Assembly (NCBI GenBank): GCA_022703445.1
Contig: JAKLDR010000016.1
Coordinates: forward strand, 1-60,121
Direction: 5' to 3'
Source: Planctomycetota bacterium
GTDB taxonomy: Bacteria; Planctomycetota; SZUA-567; JAKLDR01
DNA length: 60,121 nt
Below the pieces are notes generated by a model that was not told where the DNA came from, ran no database searches, and was given only the letters and a program-made list of their open reading frames with translations. Positions within the stretch are counted from its first letter, which is position 1. Each line of letters starts with the position of its first letter. This document shows positions 16,080 through 23,975 of this stretch, piece by piece. The translations under genes and the position numbers were made by a program.

Positions 16080-18668
16080 GTGAGGCTCGACTCCCCGCTC
16101 TTCCTCCTGGCCCTGGCGCCCGCCGCAGCGGTTCTCGCGCTCGGGCTCCGCGCGGCGCGCGCCGGCGGCGGTCGGGCGCGGCTGGCGCTGGCCCTGCGCG
16201 CGGCCGCGGCGCTGGCCCTGGGTCTGGCCGCGGCGGGATTGCTGGTGCGCTTCGGAGGCCGGCCCAGGGCCCTGGTGATCCTCGACCGCTCGGCCAGCAT
16301 GGCCGGCTCGCGCGAGGCGGCCGCCGACGCGGCGCTCCTCTGCGAGCGGGCGCTCTCCGGGCGCTTCGACGTCGAGTACGCCTCCTTCGCCGGCGACGCC
16401 CGGGTCGAGACCGAGGCGGGCCTGCGCGCGCTCGAGCCGGACGGGTCCGGCAGCGACGTCCGTGCGGCCATGGAGCTGGCCGCCGAGCGCCTGCGCGACG
16501 GCGAGCCGGCGGTGGTGGTGACCGACGGGCAGTTCCGGGAGGCGCAAGGTTCAAGGCACAAGGAACAAGGCTCGGAAGAACGCAACTCGCAACCGGCCTT
16601 CGTCTTTCTCCCCATAGGCCCCAAGGGCCCCGACGCGGCGCTCGTCGAGCTCGACGCGCCGGCCGAGATCCGGCCCGGCGAGAAGTTCGCGGTGACCGCG
16701 CGGGTGGCCGGCTCGGCCTCGGGTCCGGTGACGGTGACCCTGACCTCGTCCTCCCAAGCCGCGGGCCCCGGGCCCCGGACCCGGACCGTCCAGCTGCCGT
16801 CCGAGGGCCGCGCGGTGCGCTCCTGCGCCTTCGAGGAGACCGCGCCCGAGTCCGGGCTCCTCGAGTTCCGCGCGGAGCTCTCCGCCCCCGGTGACGGCTT
16901 CGCGGGCAACAACGCCGCCCGGGCGCTGGTGCGGGTCCTCGGCAGGCTGCGCGTCGCGGTGCTTGGCCCGCCCGTCGCCCCGGCCGAGGCCCTCCGGGAT
17001 CTCGACGTGCGCACCCTGCTCCAGGCCGAGCCCTTCGACCCGGCCGGGCACGACGTGGTCGTGGTCAACGGCCTGCCGCGCACCGCGCCACTCGTCGCTA
17101 CTGCCGATGCGTACTACCATCATGTGGACGACCGCCTGGCCACGCAGCTGGCCGGATTCGTCCGCTCCGGCGGCGGCCTCGCGGTCCTCGGCGGTCCGGA
17201 GGGCTGCGCCGCCGGCGGCTGGGAGGACTCCGGCGCGCTCGAGAAGGAGCTGCCCGTCTCCATGCGTCCGCCGGACCAGAAGCTCTTCGTGGTCCTGGTA
17301 CTGGACCGCTCCGGGAGCATGGGGCGGACCGAGCCGGGGGCGAAGGAGACCAAGCTTTCGCTGGTCAAGCGCGCCGCGCAGGAGCTGCTCGACTCCTTCC
17401 GGGCCGGCGACCGGCTGGCGGTGGTGGCCTTCTCCGCGAAGGCCGAGGTCGTCGCCGGACCGGCCGAGCCGGCCGACGCCGAGGCCAGGAGGAAGCTGGC
17501 CAACGCCATCGGGAACCTCGAGCCGGGAACCGAGACGCATCTGGCCGACGCGCTGGCCGAGGGCGCCAGGCTGCTGCCGCCTCCGTCCGGCGACACCAAG
17601 CTCGTCCGGCACATCATCCTCCTCTCCGACGGCCTGCCCGAGGGGCAGGGCGTGGATCGCTCCGCGGAGGAGAGGCGCCTGGCGGCAACCGCCCAGTCGC
17701 TGGCCGATGCCGATGCCTCGGTCTCGACCGTAGGCACCGGCGGCGACGACCAGGACCGCGAGCTGCTCCGGAAGGTCGCCGAGGGGTGGGGCAAGGGGCG
17801 CGCCTACCAGCCCAAGGACCTCTCCACGCTGGTCTCCGTCTTCCGGAGGGACATCAGCAGGGGGGGACAGCTCGAGGCCAGCGCTAAGTTCTTCCCGCAG
17901 CCGACGGCCGACCCGCTGGGCGGAGCGTTCGGGGCCCTGCCGGAGATACGGGGACGCAACCGCGTCTCCGCCAAGAAGCTGGCACGGACGGTGTTCGAGG
18001 CTCCGGCCGCCGCCGGGCTCGGGCGCGAGCCGTGGCTGGTGGTCTGGGACCGCGGCCGCGGGCGCGCGGCGTGCCTGGCCTCCGACTTCGGCGGGAAGTG
18101 GGGCGGGGCGCTGACCGCCGACCACCTCAAGGCGCTCGTCAACTGGGCGGCGGGGCGTTCGGGGGCCAGGGGCTGCCGGCTGGCGCTGAAGTACGGGGCG
18201 CAAGGCGCCCAGATTGAGCTGATCGCCAAAGACGAGAAGGGCCAGCCGATCGGGAACCTCGCGCCGTTCGCCGAGCTCTCCGACCTGGCCGGCAAGTGGA
18301 CGCCGAAGGTCGATCTGCTCCAGGAGTCGCCCTCGCGCTACGCTGCCCGGATCGCGCCGCCGGCCGAGGTGAAGGAGATCGTCGCGGCCGTCCGCGACGC
18401 GAAGACCGGCGCGGAGCTCTCCCGCGGGGCCTTCCCGATCCCCTGCCCGGAGGAACTGGCCAGGATCGGCGTGGACCGCGCGTCCGTGGACGCTCTGGCC
18501 GAACTGGCCGGCGGCCGGGTGGTCGCCGCCCCGGGCGAGCTCGGCCTGACGGACTTCCCGCGCGCGGCCGGCCGGGGCGTCGCGGCCGCCGCGCCTTGGC
18601 TGGCGCTGGCCGGCCTGCTGCTGCTCCTGGCGGAGCTGGCGCTCAGGGCCGTGAGGAAGAGCGCCTGA
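16080..18668 (+). CDS. BatA-like membrane protein with two VWA domains and a GATase1-like fold
   Basis: 862 residues from a GTG at 16080 preceded by GGAGGA. Order: two N-terminal membrane helices (1-60); a degenerate first VWA domain ('VILDRSASMAG', about 65-165); a CARDB/Ig-like beta domain (~180-285); a GATase1-like Rossmann domain with a complete second VWA ('LVLDRSGSMGRTEPG' with DxSxS, then 'GTETHLADALAEGA' and 'HIILLSDGLPEGQG'); and a C-terminal helix followed by 'RKSA'. This architecture is common in planctomycetes beside MoxR-type ATPases, but no MoxR gene is nearby. The role is unknown; metal-dependent protein binding is inferred from the intact MIDAS motif. At 16541-16590 a low-GC tandem repeat appears to be inserted in frame (see findings). 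Confidence 0.82.
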   Translation: MRLDSPLFLLALAPAAAVLALGLRAARAGGGRARLALALRAAAALALGLAAAGLLVRFGGRPRALVILDRSASMAGSREAAADAALLCERALSGRFDVEYASFAGDARVETEAGLRALEPDGSGSDVRAAMELAAERLRDGEPAVVVTDGQFREAQGSRHKEQGSEERNSQPAFVFLPIGPKGPDAALVELDAPAEIRPGEKFAVTARVAGSASGPVTVTLTSSSQAAGPGPRTRTVQLPSEGRAVRSCAFEETAPESGLLEFRAELSAPGDGFAGNNAARALVRVLGRLRVAVLGPPVAPAEALRDLDVRTLLQAEPFDPAGHDVVVVNGLPRTAPLVATADAYYHHVDDRLATQLAGFVRSGGGLAVLGGPEGCAAGGWEDSGALEKELPVSMRPPDQKLFVVLVLDRSGSMGRTEPGAKETKLSLVKRAAQELLDSFRAGDRLAVVAFSAKAEVVAGPAEPADAEARRKLANAIGNLEPGTETHLADALAEGARLLPPPSGDTKLVRHIILLSDGLPEGQGVDRSAEERRLAATAQSLADADASVSTVGTGGDDQDRELLRKVAEGWGKGRAYQPKDLSTLVSVFRRDISRGGQLEASAKFFPQPTADPLGGAFGALPEIRGRNRVSAKKLARTVFEAPAAAGLGREPWLVVWDRGRGRAACLASDFGGKWGGALTADHLKALVNWAAGRSGARGCRLALKYGAQGAQIELIAKDEKGQPIGNLAPFAELSDLAGKWTPKVDLLQESPSRYAARIAPPAEVKEIVAAVRDAKTGAELSRGAFPIPCPEELARIGVDRASVDALAELAGGRVVAAPGELGLTDFPRAAGRGVAAAAPWLALAGLLLLLAELALRAVRKSA
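16541..16590 (+). repeat. CAAGG-type tandem repeat inserted inside the VWA gene
   Basis: The sequence consists of degenerate units GCAAGGTTCAAGG, CACAAGG and AACAAGG, with clearly lower GC than the flanks. It encodes residues QGSRHKEQGSEERNSQ between the first VWA domain and the next strand. Units of this kind are normally intergenic. Confidence 0.6.
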
Positions 18669-18721
18669 CGGCGGGCTGCCAGGTCATTGCGGACTGCGAT
18701 AGAGACCGGGCGCTGGCGCTC

Positions 18722-19276
18722 CTATTCTCCCGACCCGATACACGCTCGCACCTTGGCGCGCTGGCCCAGCATCTGCCTCAGCATCTCCCGGAGACCATCG
18801 ATCTGGGCGCGCTCCTGGAAGAAGCGCTTCGGGATGATGTTGACCTGGTTATCGGCAGTGAATAACACGAAGCTCGACTGCAGCTCGTGGGCCGCCCGAA
18901 CCGCATCCCAGGACATGCGACCGTCCGACAATGCCCCCGAGGTCTCAACCCCGTCAGCCGAGAAGCGGTACTGAACGGGCTGCTGCGCCAGTTTGTTACT
19001 GGCCCATCGTCTGCGGGCACTGTGGTAGGTCAGCAGGATGAAGATTGACATGACGCCGGGGACGAACAGGAAGGCGCCAACCGACGGGCGCACATCGCGC
19101 AATTGGCCCACATCGAACAGTCGGGCGCACAGCAGCAGCGCCGGATAGCCAACTCCAGCCAGGACGAACAACACCACAAGAAACCACAACTTCCGCAAGA
19201 GATACCAGAGGTTGACGCGCCAGTAGTCACCGAACTGCAGTTGCCCAGATATGACCAGAGCGTTCATTTCGAACAT
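18722..19276 (-). CDS. YcxB-like membrane protein
   Basis: 184 residues from the ATG at 19276 (an ATG at 19267 is also possible). Two membrane helices (about residues 30-52 and 70-92) are followed by a cytosolic YcxB-like domain: 'YRFSADGVETSGALSDGRM', 'SWDAVRAAHE', 'FVLFTADNQVNIIPKRFF'. This pattern (strand, W-x-x-x, then 'iPKRaF') defines the YcxB C-terminal family, of unknown function. The lower GC content of the N-terminal region and flank relative to neighbours suggests a younger insertion. It converges with the VWA gene. Confidence 0.8.
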   Translation of the reverse strand: MFEMNALVISGQLQFGDYWRVNLWYLLRKLWFLVVLFVLAGVGYPALLLCARLFDVGQLRDVRPSVGAFLFVPGVMSIFILLTYHSARRRWASNKLAQQPVQYRFSADGVETSGALSDGRMSWDAVRAAHELQSSFVLFTADNQVNIIPKRFFQERAQIDGLREMLRQMLGQRAKVRACIGSGE

Positions 19277-19454
19277 GGACCGGATCTCCGCTGGCGCCAG
19301 CAACACCGGGCCGGGCCGATCTGCGGGGCCGGTGATCGGGCATGCCCAGAGTCTTGCAGGTCGGAGACAAACTGTCAAGACTACTTCAGCCGCCCGGGAA
19401 AGAGCGCACACCGGCGTCGGTTGGCTCGGGCCGCCGTCCGGGCTGCCGCCGCAC

Positions 19455-19482
19455 TTGACAAGCCCCGGCCGCGAATCACAAT
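19455..19482 (+). promoter_or_regulatory. Promoter of the ACT-domain/LysE pair
   Basis: TTGACA (19455-19460) with CACAAT at 19477-19482 (16-nt spacer). The ATG at 19529 has a GGAGGG ribosome-binding site, so the leader is ~40 nt. Confidence 0.5.
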
Positions 19483-19528
19483 CCGTTCAGCCCGGCTTCC
19501 GGCCGGGCCGTTCCCCGGAGGGCCGGCC

Positions 19529-19930
19529 ATGAAATTCCACGTCAAGCGGGCGCAGCAGGTGGTGGCGGTCACCCCCAACGCCATCGGCATGTGCGAGGAG
19601 ATCTTCCAGCGCCTGGCCGCGGCCGGGGTGGACGTGCACAGCTTCACCGCCAACTCCATAGGCTCCAAGGGCGTCTTCATGCTCCAGTGCTCGGACTCCG
19701 ACAAGGCCGCCCGGACGCTGGACCGCAGCCGCTACGACGTCTCCGTGGAGGAGGTCCTGGTGGTGGTGACCAAGAGCCGCGTGGGCGTGGCCGCCCAGGT
19801 CACCAAGCGCCTGGGCGTGGCCGAGGTGGACATCGAATACATGTACGCCTCCAGCCACGACGACCAGGAGGACTCGGCCATCATCATCAAGTGCCGCGAC
19901 AACGACGCGGCCATCAAGGCCCTGGCCTGA
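19529..19930 (+). CDS. Stand-alone tandem ACT-domain protein
   Basis: 133 residues forming two ACT-like domains: 'AVTPNAIGMCEEIFQRLAAA' in the first and 'VTKSRVGVAAQVTKRLGVAE' in the second, with the usual Gly after the first strand. It resembles small ACT proteins annotated as amino-acid-binding regulators; no enzyme domain is attached. It is likely a cytoplasmic amino-acid sensor. The neighbouring LysE-type exporter, only 9 nt downstream, makes an amino-acid-linked role plausible (inference). The ATG at 19529 has a good GGAGGG site. Confidence 0.88.
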   Translation: MKFHVKRAQQVVAVTPNAIGMCEEIFQRLAAAGVDVHSFTANSIGSKGVFMLQCSDSDKAARTLDRSRYDVSVEEVLVVVTKSRVGVAAQVTKRLGVAEVDIEYMYASSHDDQEDSAIIIKCRDNDAAIKALA

Positions 19931-19939
19931 GGGCCCGAC

Positions 19940-20668
19940 TTGCCCGACGCCGCCCACTGGATCGAAGGCTGGTTCCGGGTCGAAGGACCGGCGGGGCTCC
20001 TGTGCCTCGCGGCCGGCTCCTTCGTGGCCGCCCTGTCCGGGGCGCTCTCGCCGGGGCCGCTGCTGGTGGCGGCGATCCGCGAGGGGGCCCGCCAGGGCGC
20101 CCGGGCCGGGGCGGTCCTGACGCTCGGCCACGGCATCCTCGAAGCCGCGGTGGTGGCCCTGATCTACGCCGGGCTCGGCGAGCGCCTGGCGCGCCCGGGC
20201 CCCAAGGCGGTCCTGGCCCTGGCCGGCGGGACCATGCTGCTGGTCATGGCCGTCGCCATGCTCGTCGGCGCCCGCCGGGCGAGCGTCGCGGAGCTCTCGG
20301 CGTCGCCGGGCCCCGGGGCCCCCGGGGGGCGCGGGGCCCTCGGCCGGACGGTGCTGGCCGGGGCGCTGGTGAGCATGTCCAACCCCTACTGGTGGATCTG
20401 GTGGGTGACCGTGGGGATGGGCTACATGGCCTCGGCGTCGATATGGGGCTGGGCGGGCGTCTGGGTCTTCTTCGCCGGACACATCCTGGCCGACCTGGGC
20501 TGGTACTGGCTGGTGACCTGGGCGGTCTCGCGCGGACGGCGGCTGCTGACCGACCGCAGCTACCGGCTGCTGATCGCCGGCTGCGCGCTGGTGCTCGTGG
20601 CCTTCGCGGCCTCGTTCCTGGGGATGGGGGCGGGGATGCTGTCCGACGCGGCGGGCGGCGGGGGCTGA
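19940..20668 (+). CDS. LysE/RhtB-family amino-acid exporter
   Basis: 242 residues with six predicted membrane helices. The family motif is present early as 'GALSPGPLLVAAIREGARQGARAG' with 'LTLGHGILE', and later as 'SMSNPYWWIWWV', both typical of LysE/RhtB transporters (which export amino acids by proton exchange). A Gly/Pro-rich loop (about residues 112-130) links the halves. It starts at a TTG 9 nt after the ACT gene with GAGGG in front, so it belongs to the same operon. Substrate unknown. Confidence 0.85.
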   Translation: MPDAAHWIEGWFRVEGPAGLLCLAAGSFVAALSGALSPGPLLVAAIREGARQGARAGAVLTLGHGILEAAVVALIYAGLGERLARPGPKAVLALAGGTMLLVMAVAMLVGARRASVAELSASPGPGAPGGRGALGRTVLAGALVSMSNPYWWIWWVTVGMGYMASASIWGWAGVWVFFAGHILADLGWYWLVTWAVSRGRRLLTDRSYRLLIAGCALVLVAFAASFLGMGAGMLSDAAGGGG

Positions 20669-20684
20669 GCGGCGGGACCGGCCC

Positions 20685-22991
20685 TCAGCCCGGCTTGGAC
20701 GAGCGCCTGGCCAGTCGGTAGCAGTTGACGGCCACCATCAGGGCGGCCAGCGCGGAGACCAGGGCCACCTGGATCGGGCTCACCCAGCGCGGCGCCAGCA
20801 TCGCGGCCAGGGGCAGCCCGACGACCACGCAGAGCACCGCCAGCAGCAGGTTGGCCCGGGCGCAGCCGGCCATGTCGCGGGCCAGGCAGAGCACCCGGCG
20901 CACGCCGTGCAGGTCCCCGCCGATCAGGGTGACCAGCGTGGGATGGGCCGCCGGGTCGGCGCCCCGGCCGATGGCCAGCCCGACGTCGGCGGCGTTGAGG
21001 ATGTCCACGTCCTTGTCGCCCCGGCCCACGGCCATGACCGCCCCGGACCGGTCGCGGATGGCGCGCAGCCGCGCGGCCAGCTCGGCGGGGCGGACCTCGG
21101 CGCAGACGTTGCCGGCGGGGATGCCGGTCTGGGAGGCCAGCACCGCCACGGTGGCGGGCGACTCACTGGAGAGCACGTGGCCGGCCACGCCCATCTCGGC
21201 CAGGCTGGCCATGACCCGGGCGGCGCCCGGGCGAACCGGATCGACGAAGGCCAGCAGAGCCAGGGCCCGGCCGTCGGCGGCCAGGAAGCGCACGGTCATG
21301 CCGGCGCACTCCAGCTCAGCCGCCCGGGCCGAGAGCCCGCCGAGCTCGACCCCCTCCTGGGCCAGGAAGGCCCGCCGGCCTATGAGCAGCTCGCCACCGC
21401 CGACCAGACGGCCGCGCGCGCCCATGCCCGGGAAGTAGAAGGCCTCGGCCACCTCGCGGCCGGAGATCCCGCGGGCCGCGGCCGCCTCCCGCAGGGCCCG
21501 CCCGAGCGGATAGCCGGCGGCGGCCGCCAGCCCCGAGGCCAGGCCCAGGATCTCCTCTTCGGGCATCCCGGCGGCGCCGTCGGCCTTGACCAGCCTGGCC
21601 AGGTCCGGGCGGTCGAGCGTCAGGATCCCCGAGCGCAGGAAGACCGCGTTGCGCAGCCGGGAGCAGGCCTCGAGCTTGGCGCCGGAGCGGAAGACGACCC
21701 CCTCGCGGGCCGCCCTGGCCAGGGCGGCGGCGTAGGCGCCGGGCACGGCCGCCAGCAGCGCCCAGGGGCAGGCCGCCAGCAGGATGGCCACGGACCGGAA
21801 GAGCGACTCCTGCACGGCCTGGCCCAGGAACTCGGACGAACCGGCCGAGGCGCCGCCGGACTCCATCGAGTGGTAGTAACCGGACACGAAGGACGCGGCG
21901 GCCATCAGCACCGCGCCGAGGACGAAGACCGTGGCCAGCCGCGCGCCGATGCGGGCGCCGGGGGGCTGGGACCGGCCGGCTTCCGACAGGTGCCGGACCA
22001 CCCGGGCCAGGGCCGTGTCCGAGCAGGCCTGCTCCACCCGGAAGACCAGCCGGCCGTTGCCGTTGAGGGTGCCGCCCAGGACCCGGTCGCCCTGGCACTT
22101 GGGGACCGGCAGGGCCTCGCCGGTGAGCACCGACTCGTCGGCGGCGCTATGGCCCTCGTTCACGACGCCGTCGGCCGGAAAGCGCTCGCCCGGGGCCACG
22201 ACCGCTACGTCCCCGGGGGCCAGGTCGCAGGCCAGCACGGCGCGCTCGTCGCCTCCGCGCAGGACCCGGGCGGTAGGCGGGGCCAGGTCGATGAGCGCGC
22301 GGATCGCTGAACCGGTCCGCTGCATCAGCAGCGTTTCGATCAGCCGCCCGAGAGTCACGGCGGTGAGGACGGCCGCCGCGGTCCCGAAGACCGCCAGGGA
22401 GGCGCCCGGGCCGAACTGGCGGTAGGGCTTGATTTCCCCGAAGGCCACGGCCACGGCGTACAGGTAGGCCAGGCTGGTGGCCAGGGCGAGCAGCACGTCG
22501 GTGCCCGGACGCCGGCTGGCCAGTTCCCGCCAGGCGCCGGCGTAGATCCGCGCCCCCAGAATGGCCTGGGCCACGCTGGCCACCACGAAGCCCAGCATGC
22601 GGACGTTGTCCTCGCGGAGCACCAGGAGCGGCAGCAGGGTGGCGGCGGCCACCGCCGCGAGCCCGGCCAGGGTCAGGAAGCGGTACAGCGCGGCCTCCTG
22701 GGCCGGAGTGCGCCCGGCCGGACGGAGCACCCCCCAGGGGCTGGAGGCGTAGGCCGGCGAGCCCTCGCCGGGCAGCGCGTGGCGCGCCTCGAAGCCGGCC
22801 GTCTCCAGCCTGGCGATCAGGGCGGCGGAGGTCGTCGCGGAATCGTGCCGTACGAGAACCAGCCTGGAGAGGTGGTCGGCCCGCACCGAGGCGACTCCGG
22901 GGACGGTCGAGAGCGCCTCCTCGACCCCGCGGGCTTCGGCGGCCGTGTTCATGGCGGCCACCACCAGGCGGGTGGCGAAGCTGGCGGTCAT
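20685..22991 (-). CDS. P1B-type ATPase-like protein lacking catalytic residues (pseudo-ATPase)
   Basis: 768 residues with the full outline of a copper-type P-type ATPase: an HMA-like N-domain, about eight membrane helices, the actuator loop 'DESVLTGEALPV' (TGE at 290-292), and P/N domains. However, the key residues are replaced: the HMA CxxC becomes 'AMNTAAEA' (residues 13-20); CPC becomes C408-P409-W410; the phospho-acceptor D of DKTGT becomes Leu452 in 'FLRSGILT'; the HP dipeptide becomes Y494-P; and GDGxND becomes 'GRGDKD' (Arg657). With no phosphorylatable Asp it cannot run the usual transport cycle, yet the frame is intact. The start codon overlaps the stop of the upstream SDR gene (ATGA), so translation is coupled. 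A regulatory or scaffold role is inferred. Confidence 0.85.
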   Translation of the reverse strand: MTASFATRLVVAAMNTAAEARGVEEALSTVPGVASVRADHLSRLVLVRHDSATTSAALIARLETAGFEARHALPGEGSPAYASSPWGVLRPAGRTPAQEAALYRFLTLAGLAAVAAATLLPLLVLREDNVRMLGFVVASVAQAILGARIYAGAWRELASRRPGTDVLLALATSLAYLYAVAVAFGEIKPYRQFGPGASLAVFGTAAAVLTAVTLGRLIETLLMQRTGSAIRALIDLAPPTARVLRGGDERAVLACDLAPGDVAVVAPGERFPADGVVNEGHSAADESVLTGEALPVPKCQGDRVLGGTLNGNGRLVFRVEQACSDTALARVVRHLSEAGRSQPPGARIGARLATVFVLGAVLMAAASFVSGYYHSMESGGASAGSSEFLGQAVQESLFRSVAILLAACPWALLAAVPGAYAAALARAAREGVVFRSGAKLEACSRLRNAVFLRSGILTLDRPDLARLVKADGAAGMPEEEILGLASGLAAAAGYPLGRALREAAAARGISGREVAEAFYFPGMGARGRLVGGGELLIGRRAFLAQEGVELGGLSARAAELECAGMTVRFLAADGRALALLAFVDPVRPGAARVMASLAEMGVAGHVLSSESPATVAVLASQTGIPAGNVCAEVRPAELAARLRAIRDRSGAVMAVGRGDKDVDILNAADVGLAIGRGADPAAHPTLVTLIGGDLHGVRRVLCLARDMAGCARANLLLAVLCVVVGLPLAAMLAPRWVSPIQVALVSALAALMVAVNCYRLARRSSKPG

Positions 22992-23884
22992 TTCCCGCCG
23001 GTCTGCCCCAGCATCCGGGCCACGCCCTCGGCCACCGTCGTCAGCGGGCGGCCGAGCAGCACCGGGGCGTAGTTGTTCTCGGCGGTCGTCTGGGCGATGA
23101 AGAACTCGGCCAGGCGCAGGCAGTCCCGGCGGCCGAGGGCCCGGGCCAGGGCGAAGCCGCCCAGCCGCAGCACGGTCTCGGGGACGTGCACGCGCACCCG
23201 GGCGACGCCCAGGGCGCGGGCCAGCTCGTCCCAGAAATCGATCACGGTGATGACCTCGGGGCCGGCCAGTTCGCGCACCCCGGGCTCGGCCCGCCCGCCG
23301 GCGGCGGCCGCTGCCAGGCACTCGGCCAGGTCGTCGGCCCAGACCGGCTGGGTCTTCCAGGTGCCCTGGCCGGTGAAGGTCGAGACGAACCAGCCGCGCC
23401 GCAGGCCGGCCAGCAGCGGGCAGGCCAGGGCGTCGCCGGGACCGAAGGCCGGGGCACAGCGGAAGACCATGGCGGGCAGGACCTCGCGGACGGCCAGCTC
23501 GCCGGCCAGCTTGCTGCGGCCGATGGCCGCCCAGGGGCGGGGCCGGCCGAGCACCGAGGCGTAGACGAAGCGCTCGGCCTTGGCCTTGGCGGCCGCCCGG
23601 GCCAGCGCCCGGGAGCCCTCCACGTTGACCTCCCGGAGGCGCTTCTGCGGAGCCGGACCGGTCTCGGCGGCCAGGTGCACCACCGCCGGGCAGCCGTCGA
23701 CCGCGCGCTCCAGGGAGGCGTGGTCGGTAAGGTCGCCCTCGGCCGCCTCGAAGTCCAGCCCGGCCAGCGCGGCGCGGTCGGAGCCCGGCCGGACCAGGCA
23801 GCGCAGGGCGGCGCCGCGGGCGGCCAGCAGCCGCGCCACGCGCCGCCCCAGGAAACCGGTCGCGCCGGTCAGCAGTATCTTCAT
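22988..23884 (-). CDS. Atypical NAD(P)-binding SDR (epimerase/NDUFA9-like)
   Basis: 298 residues. The Rossmann start 'MKILLTGATGFLGRRVARLL' is intact, and 'VVHLAAET' and 'NVEGSRAL' are typical of extended SDRs. The active-site YxxxK is changed: in 'AAIGRSKLAGE' the Lys is kept but the Tyr position is Ile. That matches the atypical NDUFA9-like SDRs, which bind NAD(P) without catalysis. It is leaderless (promoter 23893-23921) and its stop codon overlaps the start of the pseudo-ATPase gene, so both products are made together. Binding of a lipid or nucleotide near the membrane is an inference only. Confidence 0.85.
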   Translation of the reverse strand: MKILLTGATGFLGRRVARLLAARGAALRCLVRPGSDRAALAGLDFEAAEGDLTDHASLERAVDGCPAVVHLAAETGPAPQKRLREVNVEGSRALARAAAKAKAERFVYASVLGRPRPWAAIGRSKLAGELAVREVLPAMVFRCAPAFGPGDALACPLLAGLRRGWFVSTFTGQGTWKTQPVWADDLAECLAAAAAGGRAEPGVRELAGPEVITVIDFWDELARALGVARVRVHVPETVLRLGGFALARALGRRDCLRLAEFFIAQTTAENNYAPVLLGRPLTTVAEGVARMLGQTGGK

Positions 23885-23892
23885 GGCCGGGG

Positions 23893-23921
23893 ATGATAGC
23901 CGCCCGTAGAGGGGACGTCAA
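23893..23921 (-). promoter_or_regulatory. Promoter of the SDR/pseudo-ATPase operon, apparently leaderless
   Basis: Minus-strand TTGACG (23921-23916), 17-nt spacer, TATCAT (23898-23893). Only 8 nt separate the -10 box from the ATG at 23884 and no ribosome-binding site is present. Confidence 0.65.
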
Positions 23922-23975
23922 GGCGGGCGCTCCGGCCCGGGCCTCCGGCCACCGTCCGGCGGGCTGCCCGTCCGG

